From: Gammaproteobacteria bacterium
GTDB taxonomy: Bacteria; Pseudomonadota; Gammaproteobacteria; Nitrosococcales; Methylophagaceae
Direction: 5' to 3'
NCBI GenBank assembly: GCA_029882915.1
Contig: JAOUJZ010000020.1
Span: 1-32,321 of the forward strand
Length of the DNA stretch: 32,321 bases
Below the pieces are notes generated by a model. The model ran no database searches. It was not told the origin of the DNA and worked only from the letters and a program-made list of their open reading frames with translations. Position numbers and translations under genes: made by a program. Below, piece after piece: positions 20,030-29,080 of this stretch; the stretch's first letter is position 1; each line of letters begins with the position of its first letter.

Positions 20030-22311
20030 GTCGGCTCAACCTTTTCACTATGACCACATTCTTTTTGTGGACAGACTTTTTCTGTACCACGACTTTTAGT
20101 TGTTTTAATGGTCAAAATAGGCCAATGGCAGTCCGGGCACTCTTCATTTAACGGTTCATTCCATAAGGCATAATCACAACCTGGATAGTCAGAACAGGAA
20201 TAGAAGATTTTGCCACGGCGTGATTTGCGGGTCAGAATTTCACCCTTATTACACTTAGGACAAGTCACACCGGTATTTTCCGGCTGTTCTAATGACTCAA
20301 TGTGTTTACATTTTGGATAACTGCTACAACCAATAAACTTGCCATATTTACCCGTACGTACCCATAAATCAGATTCACATTTTGGACATTTGCGGCCCTC
20401 AACCACTTCCGGTTCACTAGCGGTTGTTTCTTCGCCGTCTATATTACGTGTGTAGTCACATTCAGGATAAGCGGTGCAACCAATAAATCGGCCGCTACGC
20501 CCCAAACGACTCGATAGTTTTTTACCGCATTTAGGGCAGTCTTCATCCAGTAACTCCTGAGTAACATCACTGCGCTGGACTTCTTTGTCTTTGGTTTCGA
20601 CCTGTTTCTTGAAAGGTCCCCAGAAGTTACGAAGCAGTGGGATCCACTCTTCCTCACCACGAGACACCGCATCCAGATCATCTTCTAACTTGGCTGTGAA
20701 ATCATAATCAACATATTTAGTGAAATGATTGACTAGGAATTTACCCACAACTCGACCTACATCGGTAGGGTGGAAACGTTTTTTCTCTAACTCAACATAT
20801 TCACGCTGCAGTAGTGTCGAAATAATGCTAGCGTAGGTTGATGGACGACCAATGTCATGTTCTTCTAGTGAACGAACTAAGCTGGCTTCACTGTATCGTG
20901 GTGGTGGCTCAGTAAAATGTTGCTCAGGTCTAATTGCTTTAAGTTCAATCACATCACCCACTTCCATTGTCGGCAAAATTCGTTCATCTTTATCGGACTG
21001 AGCACTATCGTCTTTATCTTCGAGATAGACACTCATAAAGCCTGGGTTAACCACAGTAGAACCGTTAGCGCGGAAGGTATTGCCTGCACCACAACCCAGA
21101 TCCACGGCAACCGTATTCATGGTGGCATGTATCATCTGACTGGCAATGGTTCGCTGCCAGATCAAAGTATAAAGCTTTAACTGATCGGCCGATAAATACG
21201 CTTTTAATGACTCAGGGGTACGAAGAATGGAGGTTGTTCGGATCGCCTCATGTGCTTCCTGTGCATTTTTAGATTTTGTTTTATACACCTGCGGCTTGGA
21301 TGGAACCGATGTTGAACCGTATTTATCCGCAATAAAGCCTCGTATTTCTTCAATAGCTTCAGCGGCCAATGTCACCGAATCAGTACGCATATATGTAATC
21401 AAACCCACCGCACCTTCACCAGTGTCAGTACCTTCATATAATTGTTGAGCAACACTCATGGTGCGTTGAGCTCCATAGCCCAGTTTACGTGAAGCCTCTT
21501 GTTGCAGGGTAGATGTTGTAAATGGAGCCGCTGGATTGCGTTTTCGTTGTTTTTTATCAACCTTGGTGACCAGAAGCTTGCTATCAGCTGCCTTGGTTAA
21601 TGTGGCAACAACATCTGCTGATTGATCGGCCTTATTGACCGAAAACTGTGACAGCTTTTCACCTTTGTAATGGGTAAGCTTGGCGTCAAACTGTTGTTTA
21701 TCAACTTCCGCATCAGCTTCAATTGTCCAGTACTCTTTCGGCACAAATGCTTCAATCTCAAGCTCACGCTCAACTATCATTCGCAAAGCCGGACTTTGAA
21801 CTCGCCCAGCAGATAATCCTCGACGTATTTTTTTCCACAACAGCGGCGATAAGGTAAAGCCAACCAGATAATCCAGTGCTCGGCGTGCCTGCTGTGCATT
21901 CACCATATCCATTGATAATTCACGTGGATGGGCAACCGCATCATTCACCGCCTGCTTGGTGATTTCATGAAAAACCACGCGATGTGTTTCTTTATCCTTG
22001 AGGACACCACGCTTTTTTAATAATTCGAACAAATGCCATGAAATAGCCTCTCCTTCGCGATCCGGATCTGTCGCGAGGTATAAAACATCTGCTTTCTTCA
22101 TCGCTTTGGCAATGGCATCGACATGTTTACTGTTGCGGTCAATCACCTGATACTTCATTGCAAAGTCTTTAGAGGGATCTACTGCACCTTCTTTAGGTAG
22201 AAGATCGCGCACATGGCCATAGGAAGCTAAAACCTCAACATCTTTTCCAAGATATTTTTTGATTGTTTTTGCCTTCGCAGGTGACTCTACAATGACTAAT
22301 TTCTTTCCCAT
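20026..22311 (-). CDS. topA: DNA topoisomerase I (type IA)
   Basis: Relaxes negative supercoils by cutting one strand. 761 residues from the ATG at 22311-22309. The Toprim domain begins KKLVIVESPAKAKTI and contains DPDREGEA; the catalytic tyrosine is Y307 in LITYMRTDS. The C-terminus carries three CxxC...C...C zinc-ribbon repeats of the topoisomerase type (CPKCGKK, CPKCESD, CPKCNKG) and a fourth, more divergent one (CPDCHWP ... CPQKECGH). An in-frame TTG at 22326 would add five residues, but those codons include AGAAGG, the ribosome binding site of the ATG, and MGKKLVIVES matches the usual start. It is last in the LysM-dprA-smg-topA series. In E. coli a small zinc-ribbon gene (yrdD) follows smg in the same place. 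Confidence 0.97.
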   Translation of the reverse strand: MGKKLVIVESPAKAKTIKKYLGKDVEVLASYGHVRDLLPKEGAVDPSKDFAMKYQVIDRNSKHVDAIAKAMKKADVLYLATDPDREGEAISWHLFELLKKRGVLKDKETHRVVFHEITKQAVNDAVAHPRELSMDMVNAQQARRALDYLVGFTLSPLLWKKIRRGLSAGRVQSPALRMIVERELEIEAFVPKEYWTIEADAEVDKQQFDAKLTHYKGEKLSQFSVNKADQSADVVATLTKAADSKLLVTKVDKKQRKRNPAAPFTTSTLQQEASRKLGYGAQRTMSVAQQLYEGTDTGEGAVGLITYMRTDSVTLAAEAIEEIRGFIADKYGSTSVPSKPQVYKTKSKNAQEAHEAIRTTSILRTPESLKAYLSADQLKLYTLIWQRTIASQMIHATMNTVAVDLGCGAGNTFRANGSTVVNPGFMSVYLEDKDDSAQSDKDERILPTMEVGDVIELKAIRPEQHFTEPPPRYSEASLVRSLEEHDIGRPSTYASIISTLLQREYVELEKKRFHPTDVGRVVGKFLVNHFTKYVDYDFTAKLEDDLDAVSRGEEEWIPLLRNFWGPFKKQVETKDKEVQRSDVTQELLDEDCPKCGKKLSSRLGRSGRFIGCTAYPECDYTRNIDGEETTASEPEVVEGRKCPKCESDLWVRTGKYGKFIGCSSYPKCKHIESLEQPENTGVTCPKCNKGEILTRKSRRGKIFYSCSDYPGCDYALWNEPLNEECPDCHWPILTIKTTKSRGTEKVCPQKECGHSEKVEPT

Positions 22312-22345
22312 ATGCCTTCTTACCAAAACCCCGCTGTCTTATACG

Positions 22346-22372
22346 ATACTGCCCGCATATAACGGGCAGTAT
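22346..22372. repeat. Strong inverted repeat between smg and topA
   Basis: ATACTGCCCG (22346-22355) and its exact reverse complement CGGGCAGTAT (22363-22372) flank a 7-base spacer. T-rich sequence follows only on the plus strand (TTTTG), where no gene reads in. On the minus strand, the direction of smg and topA, no T-run follows. It may act as a partial terminator, an RNA processing or stability hairpin, or an operator for topA. Confidence 0.6.
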
Positions 22373-22397
22373 TTTGTGTGGTGATGCACTTGTGTGA

Positions 22398-22880
22398 CTA
22401 ATGAATAACGGCTTCCATATCTTCAAATACCAGATCTTCCATCCAGGCATAAGCAATTTCATGACCGGGCTGATAAAATAACACCATCAGCACTACCCAC
22501 TTCATTTGTTCCAGATCAATTTCATCTGCATCCAGCGCCATAACCCGTTCGATAACAATCTCGCGAGTATCTGCATCCAACACACCGACCTGTTCAAGAA
22601 ACAGTAAATAACCACGACAATCCACATCCAGTCGCTTCATTTCTTGTTCAGTATAAAAGCGCATTGACAGTTCAGGCATGCGTTCATCTGAGGCTGACTC
22701 GTCTTCTGCAACCACGGTCATGTTTTCCAGCCAATCAAAGGCTTTATGGATCTCTAATTCTGGAAAACCCACTCGCTCCAGCTCTGTTTCCAATGTGTCT
22801 TTATCTGGCTTGTTAACATCATCCGTGTCGATGTAATTTTCGAACAAATACAACAACACATCAATTACATTTTCTTTCAT
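22398..22880 (-). CDS. smg: Smg family protein (DUF494)
   Basis: 160-residue protein of the Smg family, similar in length to E. coli Smg (157). The N-terminus MKENVIDVLLYLFENYID is the family hallmark, followed by a small acidic helical domain. Function is unknown; it is persistently found beside dprA in gammaproteobacteria. The start ATG overlaps the dprA stop as ATGA, showing translational coupling. It is followed by 86 bases with a strong inverted repeat and then topA. Confidence 0.94.
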   Translation of the reverse strand: MKENVIDVLLYLFENYIDTDDVNKPDKDTLETELERVGFPELEIHKAFDWLENMTVVAEDESASDERMPELSMRFYTEQEMKRLDVDCRGYLLFLEQVGVLDADTREIVIERVMALDADEIDLEQMKWVVLMVLFYQPGHEIAYAWMEDLVFEDMEAVIH

Positions 22881-24019
22881 TGAGACCCTTTAGCGGCTGG
22901 TTTTTGGTTACCAGTTCGCACATAACGACCACCTGGCAACGATTCAACCTGACCTTGTAATTCTAGTAATAACAGCATGGAGGAAACTGTCTCTGCCGTC
23001 AATCCACATCGTTCTATCAACAGATCTATTTCTATCGGGTCGTACCCTAAAGTTTCAAATAGAATCTGGTAGTCGGCATCGACTTTGGGATCTTCATTCA
23101 CTGTTTGTGCTGATGCTAAGTCAGTATCTATTTTTATACCCGCCAATGCACCCAACTCTTCTAAAATATCATTGGCCGTTTCCACCAACTTGGCACCTTC
23201 TCTGATTAACTGGTGGCAACCACGCGCGAGCGGATTATGAATTGAGCCGGGAATGGCAAATACTTCTCGACCCTGCTCCAGTGCCATTCGAGCAGTAATC
23301 AATGAGCCACTCCGAATGGCGGCTTCGACTATCACTGTTCCTAAGGATAAGCCGCTAATAATGCGATTGCGTCTTGGAAAATTTTCAGCTCGAGGTGTCG
23401 TGCCAAGCGGAAACTCTGACACGATTGCACCCCTGTGCGTAATGTCTTCTGCCAAATCCCTATGTGTAGCCGGATAAATAAGATCAAGTCCCGTTCCAAT
23501 AACAGCAATGGTTTTTCCTTGCGCAGCCAATGCGCCTTGATGTGCTGCAGCATTGATACCCATTGCCATACCGCTGGTAATTGTAATGTCCCCTTTCGCA
23601 AGATAGTGCGCAAACTCAAAGGCTGTATCACGACCAGAACCTGACGGATTACGGCTGCCTACTACTGCTATTTGCCACTGAGACAATAAACTGACATCAC
23701 CATGGACAAATAAAATGCTTGGTGGATCGGTGATTTGCTTTAATAATTCGGGATAGCGAGGGTCATGGAAGGTCACAATGTGTCTGTTTGGCTCTGAAAA
23801 CCAAGTCAGATCTTGTTGTACTTGATCCCAGTTTGGCGTCAACAATGCTGAACGAGTTCGCTCTGATAGTCCTTGTGCTGCTTTTAGATTAGCAAAAACA
23901 GCTCGCGGATCAACGAACTGATCCAGTAAGCGCATAAAAGTAAATGGCCCAATACCAGGGGTTCTATGTATAGCTAGCCAGCATGCTAATAATTGCTGTT
24001 CTTCTGGAAATCTATTCAG
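22877..24019 (-). CDS. dprA: DNA processing protein DprA (Smf), probable non-ATG start
   Basis: Binds single-stranded DNA and loads RecA during natural transformation. The Rossmann-like core is clear: IAVVGSRNPSGSG, TSGMAMGINAAAHQGAL, TIAVIGTG, SEFPLG and FPRRNRIISGLS. A C-terminal winged-helix-like segment ends the protein. The first ATG (23935) is too late: the frame continues upstream through residues reading LLACWLAIHRTPGIGPFTF, the family's normal N-terminal helix-hairpin segment, back to the LysM gene's stop. No ATG, GTG or TTG exists there. AAGGA (24031-24027, minus) is spaced 7 bases from CTG at 24019 and 4 from ATT at 24022. I chose CTG, giving 380 residues; ATT is the alternative. 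The end overlaps smg by four bases. Confidence 0.9.
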   Translation of the reverse strand: MNRFPEEQQLLACWLAIHRTPGIGPFTFMRLLDQFVDPRAVFANLKAAQGLSERTRSALLTPNWDQVQQDLTWFSEPNRHIVTFHDPRYPELLKQITDPPSILFVHGDVSLLSQWQIAVVGSRNPSGSGRDTAFEFAHYLAKGDITITSGMAMGINAAAHQGALAAQGKTIAVIGTGLDLIYPATHRDLAEDITHRGAIVSEFPLGTTPRAENFPRRNRIISGLSLGTVIVEAAIRSGSLITARMALEQGREVFAIPGSIHNPLARGCHQLIREGAKLVETANDILEELGALAGIKIDTDLASAQTVNEDPKVDADYQILFETLGYDPIEIDLLIERCGLTAETVSSMLLLLELQGQVESLPGGRYVRTGNQKPAAKGSQ

Positions 24020-24031
24020 AATAATGTCCTT

Positions 24032-25060
24032 TTATTCTGGTGAACGCACCTTATCATTCACATGAATCGCACGGTTAGCCTTCATAACGATAGCGTAACT
24101 GACTTTTTCAAACGTTTTAAATACCATGGCCACTCCCGCATATTCATCTGGCAACGTTACCGTATCTTTTTTGTCAGCCGTCACAGTGTCTTTAATTGTC
24201 TTACCCGCTTGATGTACGGATAGAACATGACCAACTTGCAGATCATCACGATCGCCACGGTTTAACACTACTATCTGATATTGGCCCACCTGCGAAACAC
24301 CATCAAATACTGAGATAATATATCCATCTATCTGTTGATCCGGTGCCCGAGGAATAAAATTTGCCTCGTAGTCATCTTCTACTACAGGTAATAATTTATC
24401 GCCCATCAATACCTCACGAGTGGTCAGGCGCAGAGTTACTGTGGCAGGATCTCCCATTTCAGAAACCATAGCATCGGCAGTGTAAATAGCCTCATAGCCT
24501 AATAGTTCATCCGTTTCAGGATCTGTGTAAATTTTTCCGCCTCGGAACACGCTGTAATTTTTACCCTGCTGCTCATCAACACCACGGGCGTAAACAGTAT
24601 CACCAGCACCAGAAATCAAACGCTCATCAGAACTGGCAACAATATAAGGTGCTGCTGCCAATACTTCTTCAGCCACGACTCGAGGCCGGGTTAAAAAGGG
24701 ACGAATCGCCTCTAATGGAATGGTGGGAATCGCCTTTCCTAAAACCGTTTCACGTATTTCAGGTGACAATTTGACTGTGGTGCCGCGAGTTAATTCCAGA
24801 ACTGGACGACCATCACGGTAAACCAGTGAAATAATGTCCCCAGGATAAATCAAATGCGGGTTTTCAATCTGTGGATTGGCATACCAGATATCGGGCCAGT
24901 GCCACGGGTGTTTTAAGAATTTACCTGAAATATCCCACAAAGTATCCCCTGAAACAACGACATGTCGTTTTGGATAATTTGGATTCAAATCGACTGTTTC
25001 CGCCATTGCTGGCACACTCAGTAATACAAAAAGCAAGCTTATAAATAAACGACGCATCAT
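24032..25060 (-). CDS. LysM-domain peptidoglycan-binding protein
   Basis: 342 residues. A signal peptide (MMRRLFISLLFVLLSVPAMA) is followed by one LysM domain at about residues 33-80 (VVVSGDTLWDISGKFL ... NPHLIYPGDIISL), so the protein should be exported and bind cell wall. The remaining ~260 residues have no motif I can name beyond the long tail seen in gammaproteobacterial LysM proteins encoded next to dprA. The GAGGATC ribosome site sits 8 bases before the first of two adjacent ATGs. dprA starts 12 bases after its stop, with the dprA ribosome site overlapping that stop, so the two are in one operon. Exact function unknown. Confidence 0.9.
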   Translation of the reverse strand: MMRRLFISLLFVLLSVPAMAETVDLNPNYPKRHVVVSGDTLWDISGKFLKHPWHWPDIWYANPQIENPHLIYPGDIISLVYRDGRPVLELTRGTTVKLSPEIRETVLGKAIPTIPLEAIRPFLTRPRVVAEEVLAAAPYIVASSDERLISGAGDTVYARGVDEQQGKNYSVFRGGKIYTDPETDELLGYEAIYTADAMVSEMGDPATVTLRLTTREVLMGDKLLPVVEDDYEANFIPRAPDQQIDGYIISVFDGVSQVGQYQIVVLNRGDRDDLQVGHVLSVHQAGKTIKDTVTADKKDTVTLPDEYAGVAMVFKTFEKVSYAIVMKANRAIHVNDKVRSPE

Positions 25061-25278
25061 CGATAGATCCTCAATCGAAAAGCAAAATCAAGTTTTAAAG
25101 AATCAAACCATAATGAGTATAAGCGTAAACGCAATTCACTGCTATCGCAAATACATACTCTTTAATAACGTGAGGAACCTGTATGTTCGCAGCTGTATTT
25201 CCACAATTAAGGACTATATTTATCCTTACTAACAGTGCTATATTTTGCTTTTCATAAAATTGTCGATGGAGTTACATC
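25061..25278. other. Divergent intergenic region between the LysM gene and cytochrome c
   Basis: 218 AT-rich bases that must hold promoters for both directions. On the minus strand TTGCGT with TATGGT 16 bases on is a possible sigma-70 pair for the LysM-dprA-smg-topA unit; on the plus strand TATATT lies upstream of the cytochrome gene but has no good -35. No repeat, hairpin or small gene is convincing here. Confidence 0.3.
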
Positions 25279-25593
25279 ATGAAGCGCATTATTTATACCC
25301 TAATCGGATTAACGGCTGTTTTTGGTGCCAGCACTGTATTTGCTGGTGATGTCGAGGCAGGTAAAGCCAAAGCAGCTATCTGTGCAAGCTGTCATGGTGC
25401 AAACGGTATCGCAACCATGCCTTCCTATCCCAACCTTGCAGGCCAAAATGAAGCTTATCTGGTTTCATCACTTAAAGCTTACCGTGACAAACATCGTAAC
25501 GGAGGCATGGCAGCAATAATGCAAATGCAAGCAACAAGCTTATCTGATGCCGACATTGATAATCTTGCCGCTTATTTTGCCAGTTTAAAATAA
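25279..25593 (+). CDS. Small soluble cytochrome c (c553/c4-like, class I)
   Basis: 104 residues. A signal peptide ends at V-F-A (residue 22), so the mature ~82-residue protein is periplasmic. C35-A-S-C38-H39 is the haem-binding motif, and the downstream GGMAAIMQM segment supplies the axial methionine candidates before [16 protein letters not shown], the usual C-terminal helix. It is likely an electron shuttle for terminal oxidases or periplasmic dehydrogenases; the partner is not shown by its neighbours. GGAG lies about 9 bases before the ATG. It has its own terminator immediately downstream and so is probably monocistronic. Confidence 0.93.
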   Translation: MKRIIYTLIGLTAVFGASTVFAGDVEAGKAKAAICASCHGANGIATMPSYPNLAGQNEAYLVSSLKAYRDKHRNGGMAAIMQMQATSLSDADIDNLAAYFASLK

Positions 25594-25617
25594 CTGCCAT
25601 TAAAATTTACAAATTAT

Positions 25618-25646
25618 AAAAGGGCGGCCAACGAGTCGCCTTTTTT
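25618..25646 (+). terminator. Rho-independent terminator after cytochrome c
   Basis: AAAGGGCG pairs with CGCCTTTT through a 10-base loop (one G-U pair), and the 3' arm runs into six T (25641-25646). It lies 25 bases after the cytochrome stop and isolates it from def. Confidence 0.85.
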
Positions 25647-25754
25647 ATGCTCTCCGCATTACTATTTTTCAATCAGCCTCAACACCATATACAATATGCA
25701 ACTAATCATTATCAACAAGGTCATAGACCACAGCTTCTATCAGATAGGTTTTTT

Positions 25755-26258
25755 ATGGCTATAAGAAAGATTCTTCACTTTCCCGACCCTCGCTTGCGAA
25801 AAAAAGCGACTCCAGTCAAAAATGTTACCGACGATATTCGTCAGTTGGCAGATGACATGTTGGAAACCATGTATGACGCACCTGGTATTGGACTGGCTGC
25901 AACTCAGATCAACGTCCAAAAACGCGTCATCGTTATTGATATTTCAGAAGATAAATCATCTCCACTAGTATTTATCAACCCTGAAATACTTCTCAAAGAA
26001 GGTGAGCGTGAGCACGAAGAAGGCTGCCTATCCGTTCCTGAAGCTTATGAGGTCGTCACACGTGCAGACACTGTACGCGTTAAAGCACTTAATCGAGACG
26101 GAAAAACCTTTGAAATGGATGCAGATGAACTTCTAGCCACCTGTATACAGCATGAAATTGATCATCTTGATGGTAAGCTATTTGTAGACTATCTCAGCAA
26201 CTTAAAGCGCCAACGGATTAAAAAACGCCTAGAAAAACACAACAAGCAGAAACTGTAG
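25755..26258 (+). CDS. def: Peptide deformylase
   Basis: Iron/zinc enzyme that removes the formyl group from new proteins. 167 residues, as usual for the family (E. coli 169 including Met). All three motifs are present: [13 protein letters not shown] with the metal-binding cysteine, and QHEIDHLDG with the two metal histidines and catalytic glutamate. The ATG at 25755 has AGG about 8 bases upstream and gives the standard [15 protein letters not shown] start. An in-frame ATG at 25647 would add 36 unrelated residues and begins right at the end of the upstream terminator, so it was rejected. It is first in def-fmt-rsmB; a TACAAT near 25690 may be its -10 box. Confidence 0.97.
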   Translation: MAIRKILHFPDPRLRKKATPVKNVTDDIRQLADDMLETMYDAPGIGLAATQINVQKRVIVIDISEDKSSPLVFINPEILLKEGEREHEEGCLSVPEAYEVVTRADTVRVKALNRDGKTFEMDADELLATCIQHEIDHLDGKLFVDYLSNLKRQRIKKRLEKHNKQKL

Positions 26259-26294
26259 AGCAAACTATCATTATCATGTTAAAGGACTGCTGAG

Positions 26295-27224
26295 ATGCGA
26301 ATCATCTTTGCCGGCACACCTGAGTTTGCCGCAGAAACACTTAAAGCTCTACTTACCACTAAGCATGAGATCTGTGCTGTCTATACTCAGCCAGATCGCC
26401 CTGCCGGTAGAGGCCGGAAACTGACTGCAAGCCCTGTAAAACAACTTGCAATAGAACATGGTATTCCTGTTGAACAGCCTCTCAATTTTAAAGATGCGGA
26501 AGCGAAACAAAAACTGGCCGACTATCAGGCCGGTCTAATGATTGTTGTTGCTTATGGTTTGTTATTACCACAGTCAGTGCTGGATACGCCTACATACGGC
26601 TGCATTAATATCCACGCTTCATTATTGCCTCGTTGGCGAGGGGCCGCCCCCATTCAGCGCGCTATCCTTGCAGGTGATTCCGAAACGGGCGTCTGCATTA
26701 TGCAGATGGAGGCAGGGCTTGATACTGGCCCAGTATTAGCTAGATCGACATGCCTCATCAGTCCTGATGATACTGCACAAACACTTCATGATCGACTAGC
26801 GGCTCTTGGTGCCGACACCTTGTTAACCTCACTACCTAATCTTATTGAGTTACAACTGAAAGCCCAGCCTCAAGATGATACGTTAAGCTGTTATGCAGAC
26901 AAACTACGTAAAGAAGAAGCCACTATCAATTGGCAGCAATCTGCACAGGCCATTGCTCGACAAATTCACGCCTTTAACCCTTGGCCAGTTGCGCAAACCC
27001 AATGGCAAGACAAGATTTTTCGTATCTGGTCTGCATCTGCTCAAAAAGGCGGCTCAACTTCGGTGCCCGGTGAAGTTATCGCTGTCAACCGCCAAGGTAT
27101 AGATGTCGCCACAAGTGATGGTGTTTTACGTTTAACGGAAATTCAGCTCCCTGGGAAACGAGCTATGTCCGTAGCCGACTTTCTGAACGCCAACACACTA
27201 TCCATAGGGGAGCATCTTGGCTAA
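26295..27224 (+). CDS. fmt: Methionyl-tRNA formyltransferase
   Basis: Formylates initiator Met-tRNA, the counterpart of peptide deformylase. 309 residues. The N-terminal formyltransferase domain starts [16 protein letters not shown], contains the folate/catalytic segment [17 protein letters not shown], and is followed by the C-terminal tRNA-binding OB-like domain ([22 protein letters not shown]). AAAGGA precedes the ATG by about 8 bases. It lies 36 bases after def and overlaps rsmB by 8 bases, so translation of the two is coupled. Confidence 0.97.
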   Translation: MRIIFAGTPEFAAETLKALLTTKHEICAVYTQPDRPAGRGRKLTASPVKQLAIEHGIPVEQPLNFKDAEAKQKLADYQAGLMIVVAYGLLLPQSVLDTPTYGCINIHASLLPRWRGAAPIQRAILAGDSETGVCIMQMEAGLDTGPVLARSTCLISPDDTAQTLHDRLAALGADTLLTSLPNLIELQLKAQPQDDTLSCYADKLRKEEATINWQQSAQAIARQIHAFNPWPVAQTQWQDKIFRIWSASAQKGGSTSVPGEVIAVNRQGIDVATSDGVLRLTEIQLPGKRAMSVADFLNANTLSIGEHLG

Positions 27225-28530
27225 AACTAAGCAAAAACAGTCTGCACGAGCCAGTGCTGCTCGAATCATTGCTGAAGTTTTACAGCAACATCGCTCACTG
27301 AATGGTGTGCTGACAAAAACATTAATAATGTTACCTGAAAATGAACGCAGTCTTTGCCAACAGCTGAGTTATGGCGTACTACGCTGGCAACCACAGCTAC
27401 AGGCTATCGCTGATCAGCTTTTAAAAAAACGCCTCAAAAAGAAAGACGGTGATATTTCAGCCCTATTGTTATGTGGCCTATATCAACTACGTGCGATGCG
27501 CGTCCCTGAACATGCTGCAATTTCAGAAACCGTCAATGCCTGTAAAACTCTCGGCAAGCAATGGGCAACAGGACTGATTAATGCCAGCCTCCGTAATTAT
27601 CAACGTGAAAAAGTGACTCTTGAGAGTAGTGCGCTACAGCAGGACTCGGCCAAATATGCCCACCCGACCTGGTTGATTGAGCGATTCAAACTTGACTGGC
27701 CTGATCTATGGCAAGCATTACTTAACGCCAACAACCAGCAACCGCCCATGATGTTACGGATCAATCAGCAACACGGTAGCCGTGAACACTATTTACAGCA
27801 ACTGCAACAAGCCAATATTACCGCCGAGGCACTTAAGCAAGCATCTCATGGTGTGTTACTGGAAACGCCTTGCGATGTTTATCAGTTACCTGGTTTTGAG
27901 CAGGGTGAGGTCTCCGTTCAAGATGGCGCTGCCCAACTTGTTGTCGATCTACTTGATATTAAAACCAATCAAAGAATTCTAGATGCCTGCGCTGCTCCTG
28001 GCGGTAAAACCTGCCACATTCTGGAAACACAACCCAACAATGACGTTATCGCACTCGACATTGATCCAAACCGACTACAACAAATTAAACAAAACACCGA
28101 TCGACTTAACCTGAATGCAACGTTGATAGCCGCAGATGCCGGAAATGTCTCACTATGGTGGAATGGCCAGAAGTTTGATCGCATCCTAATTGACGCTCCC
28201 TGCTCTGGTACCGGTGTCATTAGACGTCACCCTGATATCAAGGTGCTTCGTCGACCAGAGGATATTGCCAATCTGGTTGAAAAACAACAGCAATTACTTG
28301 AAAATTTATGGCCTTTGCTCAACACTGATGGACTATTGGTGTACACCACCTGTTCAGCACTTAAACAGGAAAATGAGCAACAGATCATGGACTTTTTAAA
28401 ACGACACCCCGAGGCACAGGAACAACCAGCTACTGATCCACCAGCTTCTAGAGCAACGATCGGCTATCAACGCTTACCGGGAGATGACAATATGGATGGA
28501 TTTTATTATGTCTGCCTACGACATCGTTAA
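27217..28530 (+). CDS. rsmB: 16S rRNA (cytosine967-C5)-methyltransferase
   Basis: SAM-dependent enzyme methylating C967 of 16S rRNA (formerly Sun/Fmu). 437 residues: an N-terminal NusB-like RNA-binding domain ([13 protein letters not shown] to about residue 140), then the methyltransferase with SAM-binding [19 protein letters not shown] with one cysteine of the catalytic pair, and TTCS with the other. The start is TTG at 27217, well served by AGGGGAG (27206-27212) four bases upstream; no ATG lies before the conserved domain. It overlaps both fmt (8 bases) and the next gene. Confidence 0.96.
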   Translation: MAKTKQKQSARASAARIIAEVLQQHRSLNGVLTKTLIMLPENERSLCQQLSYGVLRWQPQLQAIADQLLKKRLKKKDGDISALLLCGLYQLRAMRVPEHAAISETVNACKTLGKQWATGLINASLRNYQREKVTLESSALQQDSAKYAHPTWLIERFKLDWPDLWQALLNANNQQPPMMLRINQQHGSREHYLQQLQQANITAEALKQASHGVLLETPCDVYQLPGFEQGEVSVQDGAAQLVVDLLDIKTNQRILDACAAPGGKTCHILETQPNNDVIALDIDPNRLQQIKQNTDRLNLNATLIAADAGNVSLWWNGQKFDRILIDAPCSGTGVIRRHPDIKVLRRPEDIANLVEKQQQLLENLWPLLNTDGLLVYTTCSALKQENEQQIMDFLKRHPEAQEQPATDPPASRATIGYQRLPGDDNMDGFYYVCLRHR

Positions 28531-29080
28531 ACGATTTGTCCTATTCAGTGTGGTACTGCTGCTCAGTTCCGGCAGCATTGCTGATGGCTTCAAAGTTCAA
28601 TCTGCCCAGGTCCGCAAAGTTGGCAACGGCTATATTTTAAATGCCAACATTGAATACCCTCTCACTCCAAGAGTGAAGGAAGCCCTCTCAAATGGTGTCC
28701 CCATTACTTTTCAACAACAACTTGAACTTAGTCATTCAACCTCGCTGCTTGTAAAATTGTGGCAATGGGAAACTATACTGTGGACATCCACATTACGCTA
28801 TGAACTACGCTACCATGCCCTATCAGAACAGTTCGTTTTGAAAGCACTTGATACTGGCCATCACCGCAATTTTCCATCACTAGCATCTGCGCTATCGGCA
28901 CTTGGCACAATTAGCTCACTCAATTTGCCTCCAGAATACCTGAGCGATACCGATGGCCTTGTTCTAAAAATACGCAGCGGCCTCGATCTTCATGCCCTGC
29001 CAACACCGATGCGACCAGGCGCATTAATATCAACCAAATGGCAATTAACTAGCCCATGGACTATAGCGACATGGCCTTAA
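28508..29080 (+). CDS. DUF4390 exported protein
   Basis: About 190 residues. A signal sequence ([24 protein letters not shown]) and a predicted beta-rich domain (GYILNANIEYPLTPRVKEALSNGVP) match the DUF4390 family, which is regularly encoded between rsmB and an NtrY-like kinase in gammaproteobacteria. Function unknown; its place suggests a periplasmic partner of the sensor kinase (inference). In-frame ATGs at 28484, 28496 and 28508 are possible starts. The last has GGA 7 bases upstream and gives the most normal signal peptide, so I chose it. All overlap the end of rsmB; the 3' end overlaps the kinase start by 25 bases. Confidence 0.82.
   Translation: MSAYDIVKRFVLFSVVLLLSSGSIADGFKVQSAQVRKVGNGYILNANIEYPLTPRVKEALSNGVPITFQQQLELSHSTSLLVKLWQWETILWTSTLRYELRYHALSEQFVLKALDTGHHRNFPSLASALSALGTISSLNLPPEYLSDTDGLVLKIRSGLDLHALPTPMRPGALISTKWQLTSPWTIATWP

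Noticed and set aside
22312-22326. TTG start adding five residues to topA
   Set aside because: Those codons contain AGAAGG, the ribosome site for the ATG at 22311, which gives the usual MGKKLVIVES start.
25647-25754. In-frame ATG upstream of def that would add 36 residues
   Set aside because: It begins directly at the end of the cytochrome terminator, has no ribosome site, and the added residues do not resemble deformylase; ATG 25755 gives the standard start.
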